Of a stretch of DNA of 64,000 nucleotides, positions 54,612-64,000 are shown piece by piece. The DNA lies in contig CM062810.1 in NCBI GenBank assembly GCA_031772625.1, positions 708,277,584 through 708,341,583 on the forward strand, given 5' to 3'. The notes beneath the pieces are model-generated. The model was given only the letters and a program-made list of their open reading frames with translations, did no database searches and was not told the DNA's origin. How positions within the stretch are numbered: position 1 is the first letter of the stretch; every line of letters begins with the position of its first letter. The translations under genes and the position numbers were made by a program. The DNA is from Pinus tabuliformis (Eukaryota; Streptophyta; Pinopsida; Pinales; Pinaceae).

Positions 54612-56189
54612 TGTTACCACTCAAACTAATAGGGGAGCTAAAAGGGGTTCCTAATAGGGCAACTGCTAGGTTAAGGGCAACAGTGGAGGCTTAGCCCACT
54701 GTCACCACAACTAAGTCTCCCTGCTCTTTACGGACTTTCATCGATGGGAAGAGTCCCGGTAGTGTAGGGATCACCTGTAAAGTATATGTCAATGGATAGG
54801 TGGGAAGTGACCCTAGAAACCCTTTCCCAAGGATGGAATGAAGGATGGAACTTTCTTGCTCTTTAAGTAAGGGAATTGGTCTTCCAGGGGTAAGGGGTGA
54901 GGATTGGAGGGTTGAGGGAGAAGGAATAGACTCATAGACGAGGTTCTCAATCCCTATAATCCTTGGGAAACTTGGATTACCAAATGGTCCTTGAAAAATA
55001 ATCTTTATTGAGAATTGGGACCATACAGGGCCAAGTGGACCCAACCTAGGTTCAGGGATGGAATATAAAAACCAATGATGTTCCTATCTTGGACAAGGTG
55101 AAGGGAAAGGACCAAACAAGAATATTTACTTCAAAAGGTTGAATTGATCCTATTGAGGTCTAGCCTTGGGGGATGCCTAGGCAAAATTCGATCCTAGGGT
55201 TAGGGCTAGGGCTTGGGATTCCTGGGGATTCCACCGTTAGAATTGCCTCAAATTTGGAGGAGAGGGAGGGGACCCACCAACACACTAGCCTGTAGGAGAT
55301 CAAAGTTTTTCCTTGGGTCAATTCCCGCGAAATTGATGCCCTAGGTGACCTTTGAGGGATAGACCTGGGAAAAACTGGTAAAAGGTGAGAAAGGTGAAGG
55401 AGATGACCACCCTTCTTAGGGATCAGTGCCTAATTCACTTGGGGATATGGAGTCTAGGATGAAAATGAGTAAGAACTTGGTTTCTTGATCAAGGAGGCTC
55501 GGAAAGTCAGCTTCTTTCAATGTTGAGAGAAAGAAAGGAAAAGTGACCTTCAAGCATTTATACTTCAAAGAAAATGATGCAAGCTTATCGAAACAAATAA
55601 TCTCTAGGACATTTCATTCATTTAACATTGGCCCATACATTAAATTAGCTAAAACATGCTTAATTCCACATTTTAATTATGCAGCAACTAGCCCTAATTT
55701 TAGTAGTATGCAGCAACAAGAATAACAACATTCAAATTTACTTGCAACGTTCTAGAGTATATCCAACCAGCGTTTCGTTTGCAAGACAAAGCTCCAAGAC
55801 AAGAAAAATAACCCAAATCCATATGTCAAAATTCATCCATCTCCAAAAATATCCTCCAAGGAAAAAATGCGAAGTTCTCTAAAGATAGAGAGATCCCAAG
55901 TCAAGTGATGATCCAAATGAATGTATCTAACATCAATATATAGCCTCCTAAGGAGTTCGAATTAGCCTATGGGCCTACATTAGCCCCTAATGATAAAATA
56001 ATGTGCAAATAAAACCCCTATTGGTGACAAGCCCACCAAACTAGCTCACAAGTGGAAAAATAAGCCTCACAAGGGGCCAAATAATAATATGTACATGTCG
56101 TGGGGCCCTCCAAAAGCCTAATAATGTCCTGAAGTGCCATACTAAGGAATAAATTCCTCGGAATATCACCCACGAAGTGGTGGGTAACA
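54612..56189 (-). repeat. Right LTR (5' LTR) of the old gag-only element
   Basis: TGTTACCACTCAAAC to GTGGGTAACA, 1578 bp. Lacks the ~1.7 kb found inside the left copy. A 117-codon minus-strand frame (54691-55044) corresponds to the one at 39203-39583. Confidence 0.9.
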
Positions 56190-58347
56190 GTGCCTACCTT
56201 TCACTTTTATTATCTCAATCCCTCTTTTCCTTCTCAAAGTAGGACATTTGGTGGGATAGGCGATCAAATCGCATAGGCTTAGTTTATTAGTTGGTAAAAA
56301 ATGAGGCTCATTTTTCTTCATTGTTTCTTATGATCACCCCAATTGTCCTTTCCCTTCTTTATTGCCCTATTTTCTGAAAAGTTGAAAGGTTAAGAGTCAA
56401 ATCATTGTGTTCATTAGTGGTAGAAACCATGCTTTCCTATATGGGGCTTGTTTCCCAAATTTGGGAAAAATGGGGCTAAAAGAATTGACATTTTATGCTA
56501 CTTTTCTCTATGATTTTTTGAAGGTGCTCCAACTTTGCATGGCGGTTCATTCTTCTTTTCCTATTTATTTTTCTACCCTCAATTTAATTTAGTTAATTTG
56601 TCTTCTACTTTGTAGATGGTGCTTACCAACATTGACTTATCACATTATATTATTAGCCATCAGAATACTATCACCATTGGCATTTATCGAAAGGGAGGCC
56701 AACCAAGATTGTTGAATTTGACTACTGGTATAACGTGTAGTGCATAGAGATTTATTGAATTAGGTTATTGGAGGGTTCGATGCTCTTTTTTAGCCTTGGT
56801 TGTTGTCAATGAATCCTCTCCATGGTGGGGCCCTTTTGTCTTTTTCTTGTTTTGGAATTCAAACCCTTGTCCCTTTCCCAATTGTGTAGCCTTGATGATT
56901 TGGAAATTCCTATCATTTGTGTCCTTCAATGTTTGCTGACTCATTTGCATGATCTTTCCCAACCATGAGTTTCCTTTTCGTTGTTTTGCAACAATTTTCT
57001 AGCTTCATGTAGAACAAAAAATTGATTGTGATTGCTTCTTGTTGTAGTTGGGACATTAACCACGTTATAGAGTGATTTTTTCCAAAATCACACATGAATT
57101 AATTTGTACTCTTTACTTTCTTGTTTTATAAAATTTTTGGGTGCTTTTGTTACTTTAGGATTTCATTTTCATCACTTCAAGCTTTCAGCTTCTCTTGGGG
57201 GAAAAATGTAGCACGAAAAATTTAACCTTTATTGCTACTTAGCCTTGCAATGATTTTTTAAAGTTACTCCAATCTTGCTTAGTAATTCATCTTGCCTTTC
57301 CCATCTCCTTTCCTACTCTCAATTTAATTTCGTTAATTGTGACCCTCCTTTATAGTCATTACTAATTTGACTTATCATGTTAATCTTCATCAATACTCTT
57401 ACCCACAATCTTCGTAATACATCATTGATGAAGGCCAATATGGGACTTTGACTTTGACTACCAAGTTTATTGTGGAGGGCATATCCATTTAATTTAATTA
57501 GTCTAGCAAAGGGTCCCTTGCCTTTCTTATCCTAGGTCTTTGTTATTAGATCCATTCCTAGTTGGGAGTCGGGACACACTTGTCTTTCTCTAATTTGGTA
57601 TCAAAGCCTCATCCTTTGCCCTCTGGGTTGGCCTATTTGATTTGGGCATTCCAACCTTTTTTTATTTTTATTTTTTTACCTGCAAATCCACCAATTGTTT
57701 TGCACTATTTTTCCTATTTGTAAGTTTCTCTTCCATTTCCGATGACATTTTGCTAAATTCACACAAAATTGATAGTTAGTTGTGCTTGTTTCCCATTCAT
57801 TGTCATGTCCCATGAAAGAGTGTTTTTTGCTAAAATCTCACAGATTTTCCCATTGACATTATTTGCTTGTCTATTTTTATATACAATTTGTGTGCTTTTT
57901 TTAGTTTAGGGTTTCTTTCCATGCTTTTAGTATTCAATCCCTCTTGGTAGCGCTTTCTCCCTGTTAGGGACACACTTCTTTGATTTTGTCTTCTATTTTT
58001 GTTCTTTTCATGGAGTTGTCCATCTTAGAGGCCTCACTCATCCTTTTTGTTTTATGGCTTTAGTAGATCCCTCTTATCACCAAAACTAAGCCTTTGGTGA
58101 CTTGTTCGAGAACAAAGGTTTTGTAATCTTCTAAGCTCTTATCACTTTGGGTTGGTTCGTGCCAACACTAGTGTATTCCTATATTATTTGGCCATTGATC
58201 TATTGATTAGGTAAAAGAAAGTCAGCCAAATCAATAAGTAGACAAATTTCACTTAATCTAATACTAGTTTGGGATGGATTTAAAAAATCAATGTTTGCCA
58301 TTTGGATTATGGGGTCAAACGAAAAGTAAACAAAATCCCATTTGGTG
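56190..58347. other. Unassigned region with a diverged internal duplication
   Basis: No gene. The segment around 56430-57000 and that around 57170-57700 share a series of phrases in the same order (GATTTTTTGAAGGTGCTCC versus GATTTTTTAAAGTTACTCC, then CTCTCAATTTAATTT, GACTTATCA, GTCTTTCTC). The offset is about 740 bp. Probably an old tandem duplication of unknown sequence. Confidence 0.5.
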
Positions 58348-59084
58348 TGTTGGAGAATGTAGCAGAGAAACGATTAATTCAAATTCTTCTTAACCTCAAT
58401 AATTTATTGTGAACTTATTTATCTTCTTTTGTTTCTTTATTAGATCTTTTGATCAAACAATTATCAAGAACAAAAACAATAAAGACAATGTACACAGAAA
58501 GTTAGGCTCCAATGCAGGGCAAAACCCTTCCAAGGGGAAAACCCAGAAAATCTCTTCTCTTCTTATAAAATCTACTTCAAATAAGAAAACCAAGACCCAA
58601 AACCTTAGACCAAGCTCCTCCAAGCACTAAGTCAACCCTCCAAGAATCCCTTCAAATTAGGTTAGAGATCAACCAAATCAACTAGGAAAAATTTTGCTCC
58701 AACTAGCTTCCAGCTTCAACTTCGGCCTCAAGCTTCGACCTGCAACTTTGACCCTATAGTAGCTACGACAACCCTAGCTTTTTTGCACGTGTGAGAAGAA
58801 AATAGCCCAAAAACAAATTTTTCTTCTTCTCCATGACTTCTCCTTGCTTTCTTGACCTTTGCGCTAGCTTTCTTGATGTTCCAAGCTTCAAATCAAACTT
58901 CTTGTTAGAGATGATCGAATTGGTGACAAAAGAGGTCGAATCTGCTTATATTTATAGGCTTTCTATGAGTTCAAATTCCCTTCTTTAGGTCAACTTGTCA
59001 TTGCTAGGGCTGACTTGTGCTAGGAGGCTTGTAGAACTTGCTAGACTCAAAATCAATATCTTTTACATGTTACAACTTGCCCAA
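58348..59084 (-). repeat. Copia-family LTR remnant, truncated
   Basis: Begins TGTTGGAGAATG and shares with the Copia LTR at 30631 the order ATCAAG..AATTATCAA, ATAGGCTCCAA/GTTAGGCTCCAA, GGGCAAAACCC, GGGAAAACCC, the AGCTTCGACC/TGCAACTT section, and a minus-strand TATAAATA near 58948. It stops near GACTCAAAATCAATATC..CCAA where another LTR begins. Orientation minus by comparison. Confidence 0.7.
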
Positions 59085-59437
59085 TGTTGAGAAATCTAGG
59101 GCAACATATAGATTAGGATTCTTAAAATGATTTCTCTTTCCTTTGACAAATTCTTGTGATCATCATATTAGTTCTTTATTATTATTATTGTGTTTCTTTT
59201 ATCATCAAGACAAATGCCAAACAAGAAGATCAAATAAGACACAAGAGATAGGCTCCAAGCCAGGGAAAAACCACTATGAAGGGAAAACCCAGTCAAACTC
59301 TTCCACTATAGATTCAAATCAAATTGAGACGACCAAGACCTTTTTGACTCTAAAGACCAACACACCATGATTAGATGAACCGCCCATCCAAGGGATTGAC
59401 TTCAACAAAGTCAACTGCTAGCTTTTGCTTCATTGGA
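59085..59437 (-). repeat. Second Copia-family LTR, first part
   Basis: Starts TGTTGAGAAATC and keeps ATAGGCTCCAAGCCAGGG and GGGAAAACCC. Interrupted at 59442 by a solo LTR; continues at 60576. Confidence 0.7.
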
Positions 59438-59442
59438 CTTCA

Positions 59443-60570
59443 TGTTAGTTTTTGTACCATTGGATGTGTTATAGCCTTGAAATTTTGTGGAAAGGCTAGA
59501 ATGCATGAGATCTACAAACCGAGAAATCATTTTTGGAAATTCCACCTAGAAATCACTTAATTAGATTATTAACCATTTTTAAAATATTTCTTAACTCTAA
59601 ACTTAGGGAATATGGTTAATTAATCAGAATTAATTAAGTCAAGGCGAGAATCATCTAGAAACTCACACAGATCGATCCAGAGATGATCCTAGCCATTGAT
59701 TAAGTTTTAATCTTGGCCATTGGTGCTCCAACAGAGGATTATAAGAGAAGGTCGATGTGGTGATGGAGAAGACACTTCTGCAGTTCGATATCTTGGCAGA
59801 TCGATTTCTAGAGTAGCAGCAGTGAGTTATTAGAGAGAGATAGAGATCGAAGTAGTGAGAGAGGGGCAGAGACAATGAGGCTGGAGGAGGCATTCCAGAT
59901 CCAACGAGTGCATTTGCAGAGAGACAGAAGAGCCACAAAGAGGCTAATGTTGGGGAAGTGCAGCAACCTCTAGAGGCAAGATCGATTCGCTGAGAGGGAG
60001 AGATGTCTTCAGTTCTAGAGGCCAGGAAGGCATCCCAGAGTGCGGGAGAAGCATCTTTCTAGTCAGCAGAAGGAAAAACAACTTCATCAAAGACTAGTCT
60101 GAGGCTAGACGTCTAGCACGCTGCGCAGAGCAGCACAGAGGCTGACGCAGAGGGTCAGAGGGGCGAATTTCTGAAGGCAAGTTGTGTCGAGAGTTTGCCT
60201 GTGGGGTGAGGAAAATTCCTCACTAGATTTTTTGCTAGTATTTTTCTCTGTGGCATTGCCAGATTTCAGCATCTAGTTGTACTCAAAATTTCTCGCTGCT
60301 ACATAATAATAAACCCTCAACTGCTACACTGGTTTTCTTGCATTTGGTTTTTCTGGGGACTTTTGTCCAAAAGTAATTCTGTTAATTTTATGTGTGTGTG
60401 CTAGCATTTCTCAGTTTCCATTGAATTATTTTTCCACAGTATTTTATTTGTGAAGGTTGCAGTGTATTTATTTCGATATTTGTCGTAGCAGATAGATTGT
60501 TAATTAATTAACAATTCGGAGAAATAATATCAGTTATTGCAATAGGATTCCGTTTTGTGGAATTTTAACA
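59443..60570 (+). mobile_element. Solo LTR with perfect CTTCA target duplication
   Basis: 1128 bp from TGTTAGTTTTTG to GGAATTTTAACA, flanked by CTTCA at 59438-59442 and 60571-60575. No internal region or second LTR, so it is the product of LTR-LTR recombination. A related sequence lies inverted at 63095-64000, sharing GAGGCTGACGCAGAG, GTTGTACTCAA, ATAATAATA.AAACC and GTGTATT..TTTATTTCGAT in the same order. Orientation is inferred from a TATAAGAG-like site near 59737. Family not identified. Confidence 0.8.
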
Positions 60571-60575
60571 CTTCA

Positions 60576-61023
60576 TGCTTCTACCTAGGCTCCTCACATT
60601 CCTTATCTACTTCAGATTCGATCATAAATATATGTGATTGATGTGCTACCAAATGAGGTTGAATTGCATCATATTTATAGTCTTCTTGAGCTGGAAGGGT
60701 TCCTTCAAGACAACTTGTAGGGCTGGACGACCTAATCATTTGGTGGAAACTAAGACACTTTTTACAAAACATTTTTTCTCTTTCTTATTTACAAGAGCCC
60801 CAATGGGTCTATGACATCATGACTTTGACTTTGACTCAAAATAGAATCCCTAGAGCACACAATGGGTGCCTTGACCTATTGACCATTGACCCAAGCATGA
60901 AACCCATGCTTTAATAAGTCAATTTCTTTTATAATAAAATTCCATTTTCTTTTCTTTTGAAAAATACATTACATCATGACTTCAAATACAATTATGAAGA
61001 CCGCCACTAGTTACATTCTTCAA
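60576..61023 (-). repeat. Second Copia-family LTR, continued
   Basis: Keeps the minus-strand TATA (ATATTTATAG near 60667), the CATGAAACCCATGCTTT block, and the end GAAGACC..ACTAGTTACATTCTTCAACA, matching the Copia LTR end at 31579. Confidence 0.8.
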
Positions 61024-61420
61024 CACTCCCTCTTAACTAGGGAGCTATTTATAATTACATATATACAGAGGTACATGGAAGATCTCAAAATGATAAGTTC
61101 TATGAAGAGTCAGAGCACACGCAATGCTACGGATTAGATACTTGATGAAGGTATCTAATAGGGTGGGACAAGGGTGTGTTCCAAGCTTCAACCACTCTAG
61201 GTACCATCAAGCTTCCACTCTAACACCAACCCAGGGATCTAGGTGCGTATTCAAGGTCAGAGCTCCAAGACCAATGCCACCCTCCCTACTTCAGCATCTA
61301 GCATCATCAGAGGCCGACCATATATCCTCCAAAGCATCTTGTCACCCCAAGATGCTTCATCTCTCCTTAACAACTAAATCAGATATATCCACTAGTCCAA
61401 GCATGCTTCAAAATGTTTAA
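61024..61420 (-). pseudogene. Copia internal 3' remnant
   Basis: Starts with CTCCCTCTTAACTAGGGAG, identical to the PPT region at 31580. Near 61375-61410 the minus strand can be read as a LGLVDIS-type end of pol, as at 32110. The remainder is non-coding and truncated. Confidence 0.6.
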
Positions 61421-63094
61421 CCTTCGGAGAGATCCTGCACAATCACAACCCCAATTAGTAATAAACTTTAGATATAAGTTAAATCAGACCTTCGGGGTTT
61501 TCAAATATATTGATGATGCTTAGGTCATCATCATATTATCCAAACATGTCTAGGAATCTTTCTTCTTTAACTTCTATAGCAGCACCAAACTTAGCCTCAA
61601 CACTTCTTCTAGATCATCCAAGTCTTGTTTACAAATTTGCCATTCACGAATATCTATTTGCAAGGCTTCAACCCTGATCTTTATTCTTTCTTCAAGGTTT
61701 TTGTTGACTCATTATGCCTTCCCTTTCAACCAGAGAGATATACGATTTCTTTCGTCCAAGCTCCCTCTCAACTTAGGGAGATTAACAACTTCGTATTATC
61801 AAAGAAACTTCAACTTATCAAAACTTTAGGAATTTCATACTTTCATATCAAGGTCACCTAATCATATGTCATCATTATTCCATTTTCAAGTCATCTTCAA
61901 CATCTTGATGATTATGTACTTGCAAATCTTCAATAGCAAGTACAACCAAGTACAAATATACAGAAACATGAAGTCAACTATATCAAAATTATGTCATTAC
62001 AATGGAAGCATCAAAATAATCAAGCTTTAGACATCAAATATCAAAACCTAGTTAGGTTCATAGTCAACAATGGTTACATTTTTTATATTCTGGACTTCAA
62101 CAACTTGCTAGGGTTTTTGTCATAAACCCTAGATTTCATCATCGAGACTTAAAGCCTTGATATCAGCAACTAAATCAAGTTAGAAATCCAATCATAACAC
62201 TTTACATCTTCAATATTATGCCCTAGAACTTTATGTCAGATTCTACTAGGGTTTTATCACAAACCTTAGATTTCATTATTCATCGACAATCAAGTTAGCA
62301 TTTCATATCTAGGGATTCATTCTTATATCAATCTCTTACTAGGGTTTCTATTGTAAACCCTAGATACACATATCTAACTTCAACGATTAGATATAAAACA
62401 ATTTGATTAGACTAGGGTTTCAATCATGTGGAATCTCATAAACCCAGGTTTTCATTGCAAGGGTTTTGTCATAAACCAAAATTCACCAACCCCTAAAATC
62501 TAGGGTTTTATTATTTAACTTAGATATCATTGACAAACTCTAAAAGGCTAGGGTTTCATAACATTAACAAATTATAAACATCAAGAGTAGAATTTTATTT
62601 CTAGAATTTATTAACAAACCTTGAGTAGACTAAGGGCTTCATTGCCAACATGCCCTAAGAATCAAGAGGCTAGGTATTTATAGTGAACCTTAAAGGTTAG
62701 GGTTTCACCAAAAATGATCAAACAAGAGATAATATGATAAGGGTAGATTCAATCTAATGATTAATCGCCCTAACAAGAATCCTTATGATTCAAAACCCTA
62801 AACATGAGAAAGTTAGTAATAGAAGGTAGATTTCAAAATGATCATATCTTTTAATGAAGAAGTTTAGCAGCAAAATCTTATGGTCTTAGACATACCTTGA
62901 GTTGCTCCTTTTACAAACCTTGTAAGGTTTCCTTGAAGTGCTCCTTTTGAATTTAGCCATAATCTTTATACTTGCAATACTTATTGACAAATATAACCAA
63001 AAAAAATATGTGATACCAAAAGCATGACATCAATTTGTTAATCTAGGGTTTCTATGCAAGAATAGAGGATGCAATCCAAGGGTTTCCAAGTACA
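61421..63094. other. Unassigned region with telobox palindromes
   Basis: No gene. A second purine/pyrimidine boundary-like CTCCCTCTCAACTTAGGGAG occurs at about 61769. From 62108 to 62710 the motif CTAGGGTTT recurs at least six times, often facing AAACCCTAG, forming hairpin-capable pairs. Confidence 0.6.
62108..62710. repeat. Dispersed CTAGGGTTT/AAACCCTAG inverted pairs
   Basis: CTAGGGTTT starts at about 62108, 62246, 62339, 62412, 62500 and 62548, with further partial copies. Perfect or near-perfect 9-bp inverted partners follow 8-9 bp later at 62108 and 62339. Confidence 0.75.
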
Positions 63095-64000
63095 TGTTGA
63101 AATTTCTAAGTATTACCCATTAGAAATTTTATCTATATTCTTCTAGTTTATTTCTCCTACTTGTTAATTACAAACAAGTTATTTAAACATATAAACATCG
63201 AAATAAACACAATACACTCTCAACCATCTACAGATCAACAACTAAAAGAAATAGTAAACACACAAGTGACACCGTTAGTTTTGGACAACTCGTCCTTGGA
63301 AATACCCAATATGAGAAAATTGGTGCAACAATTATGAGGTTTATATTATTATGCAGTATATCCTTGAGTACAACTGGGTGCCAAACTGGCTCACTCGATA
63401 GAGAAAAATAACTGGCAGTAATACCTCTCTATTCGGAAGCAGATATTCAGAAAATTTGCCCCACGAAACCCTCTCCAGCACCACTGAAGCACTGCGTCAA
63501 CCCTCCTGGCCTCTGCGTCAGCCTCAAAACCCTCTGCATCAACCCTTTGAGGCACTGTGCAGCCTCTACAACCTTCTGCGTCACTCTTGCTGCTCTCTGC
63601 ATGGATGACGCAGGCCCTTCTAGCTCTGCATTGTCTTTGTTGGGCTCTGCGTGCCCTGCTCTAGCTTCTGTGTCTGCTTCCGCGTTGGTCTCTCGGCACT
63701 ATCTCTACCTCTCTGTCCAATAATCATTGCCCCTCGCTGCAAACTGATCACTGATTCGACTTTACTTTAGAAAACCCCGCTCTAGTAAATGGAATGATTG
63801 ATCACTTTGGTGTGTCCTCCAACTGACCCTCAAGCCTCCTCTTATCCTTTTCCTATTGGTCCTTCAACGGCTGAGATTACATTTGTAATCAACGGCTAAG
63901 ATTAGGCTTGATCCATGTCATTTAGAACATTCTAACCCAGTTTTATATTAATAACCATTAATATTTTATTTTTCCTAAGTTTAGACTTAGGAACTCCATT
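63095..64000 (-). mobile_element. Partial LTR, inverted relative of the solo LTR
   Basis: Plus strand starts TGTTGAAATTTC (reverse complement of the GGAATTTTAACA end) and proceeds through sequences matching 59443-60570 in reverse order. The GC-rich section 63480-63720 is full of CTCTGCGTCA phrases. It runs off the window with about 200 bp of the LTR missing. No PBS is visible left of 63095, so it is either a 3' LTR or a solo LTR. Confidence 0.65.

Larger units (their letters stand above)
39124..56189 (-). mobile_element. Old gag-only LTR element (minus strand), left LTR split by later DNA
   Basis: Matching LTR sequence starts with TGTTACCACTCAAAC at 39124 and 54612 and ends CGAAGTGGTGGGTAACA at 52529 and 56189. 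Only about 2.08 kb (52530-54611) lies between the LTRs, and it encodes a gag-like frame but no protease, RT or integrase. The minus-strand PBS next to the right LTR resembles the tRNA-Asp type. The flanking 5-mers (GGGTC, GTGCC) match poorly, as for an old insertion. The left LTR is interrupted after 40665 by DNA that contains the younger element at 42180-52293. Confidence 0.8.

Noticed and set aside
62108-62710. CRISPR-like or telomeric array
   Set aside because: Spacing is irregular, motif copies are short and inverted, and the context is plant nuclear DNA.

Overview
The window looks like nuclear DNA of a seed plant with a large, retrotransposon-filled genome; a gymnosperm is possible, but nothing here fixes the species. 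Evidence: AT-rich intergenic DNA, nested LTR retrotransposons with plant-type primer-binding sites (initiator Met tRNA, Arg and Asp tRNA complements), 5-bp target duplications, and spliceosomal-type GT/AG signals. No intact host protein gene, rRNA or functional tRNA gene was recognised.

Layout. 1-4544: AT-rich spacer with short tandem duplications and a small GC-rich patch. 4545-18778: a tandem triplication (units A, B, C; period about 5.55 kb between B and C) of an unrecognised transcription-unit-like sequence with a TATA box, repeated GT/AG exon borders and two short open frames; it looks non-coding or pseudogenised. 18884-19234: a compact TRIM element (two ~140-bp LTRs, PBS, PPT, perfect TSD). 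19240-22044: unassigned LTR-like debris. 22050-29954: a complete but dead Ty3/Gypsy element (minus strand, perfect AAAGC TSD), probably a chromovirus. 30631-36267: a dead Ty1/Copia element (minus strand) that has lost its gag.

39124-56189: an old gag-only LTR element (minus strand) whose left LTR is split by further DNA, in the middle of which sits the most interesting object: a young 10.1-kb LTR element at 42180-52293 (plus strand, perfect ATAAG TSD). It has 3.5-kb LTRs and no pol at all. It carries one intact 802-codon Gag-type ORF with an unrecognised repeated C-terminal region, a tRNA-Arg-type PBS, and a tRNA-Arg-like sequence where the polypurine tract should be. It fits the TR-GAG class of non-autonomous elements and must depend on another element's polymerase.

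58348-64000: remnants of Copia elements related to the one at 30631, a solo LTR with perfect CTTCA TSD nested in one of them, a field of telobox (CTAGGGTTT) palindromes, and a second, inverted copy of the solo-LTR family running off the window end.

The pol-bearing elements are inactivated mainly by nonsense changes that look like C-to-T or G-to-A transitions, as expected for long-methylated plant DNA, whereas the gag-only element is nearly pristine.
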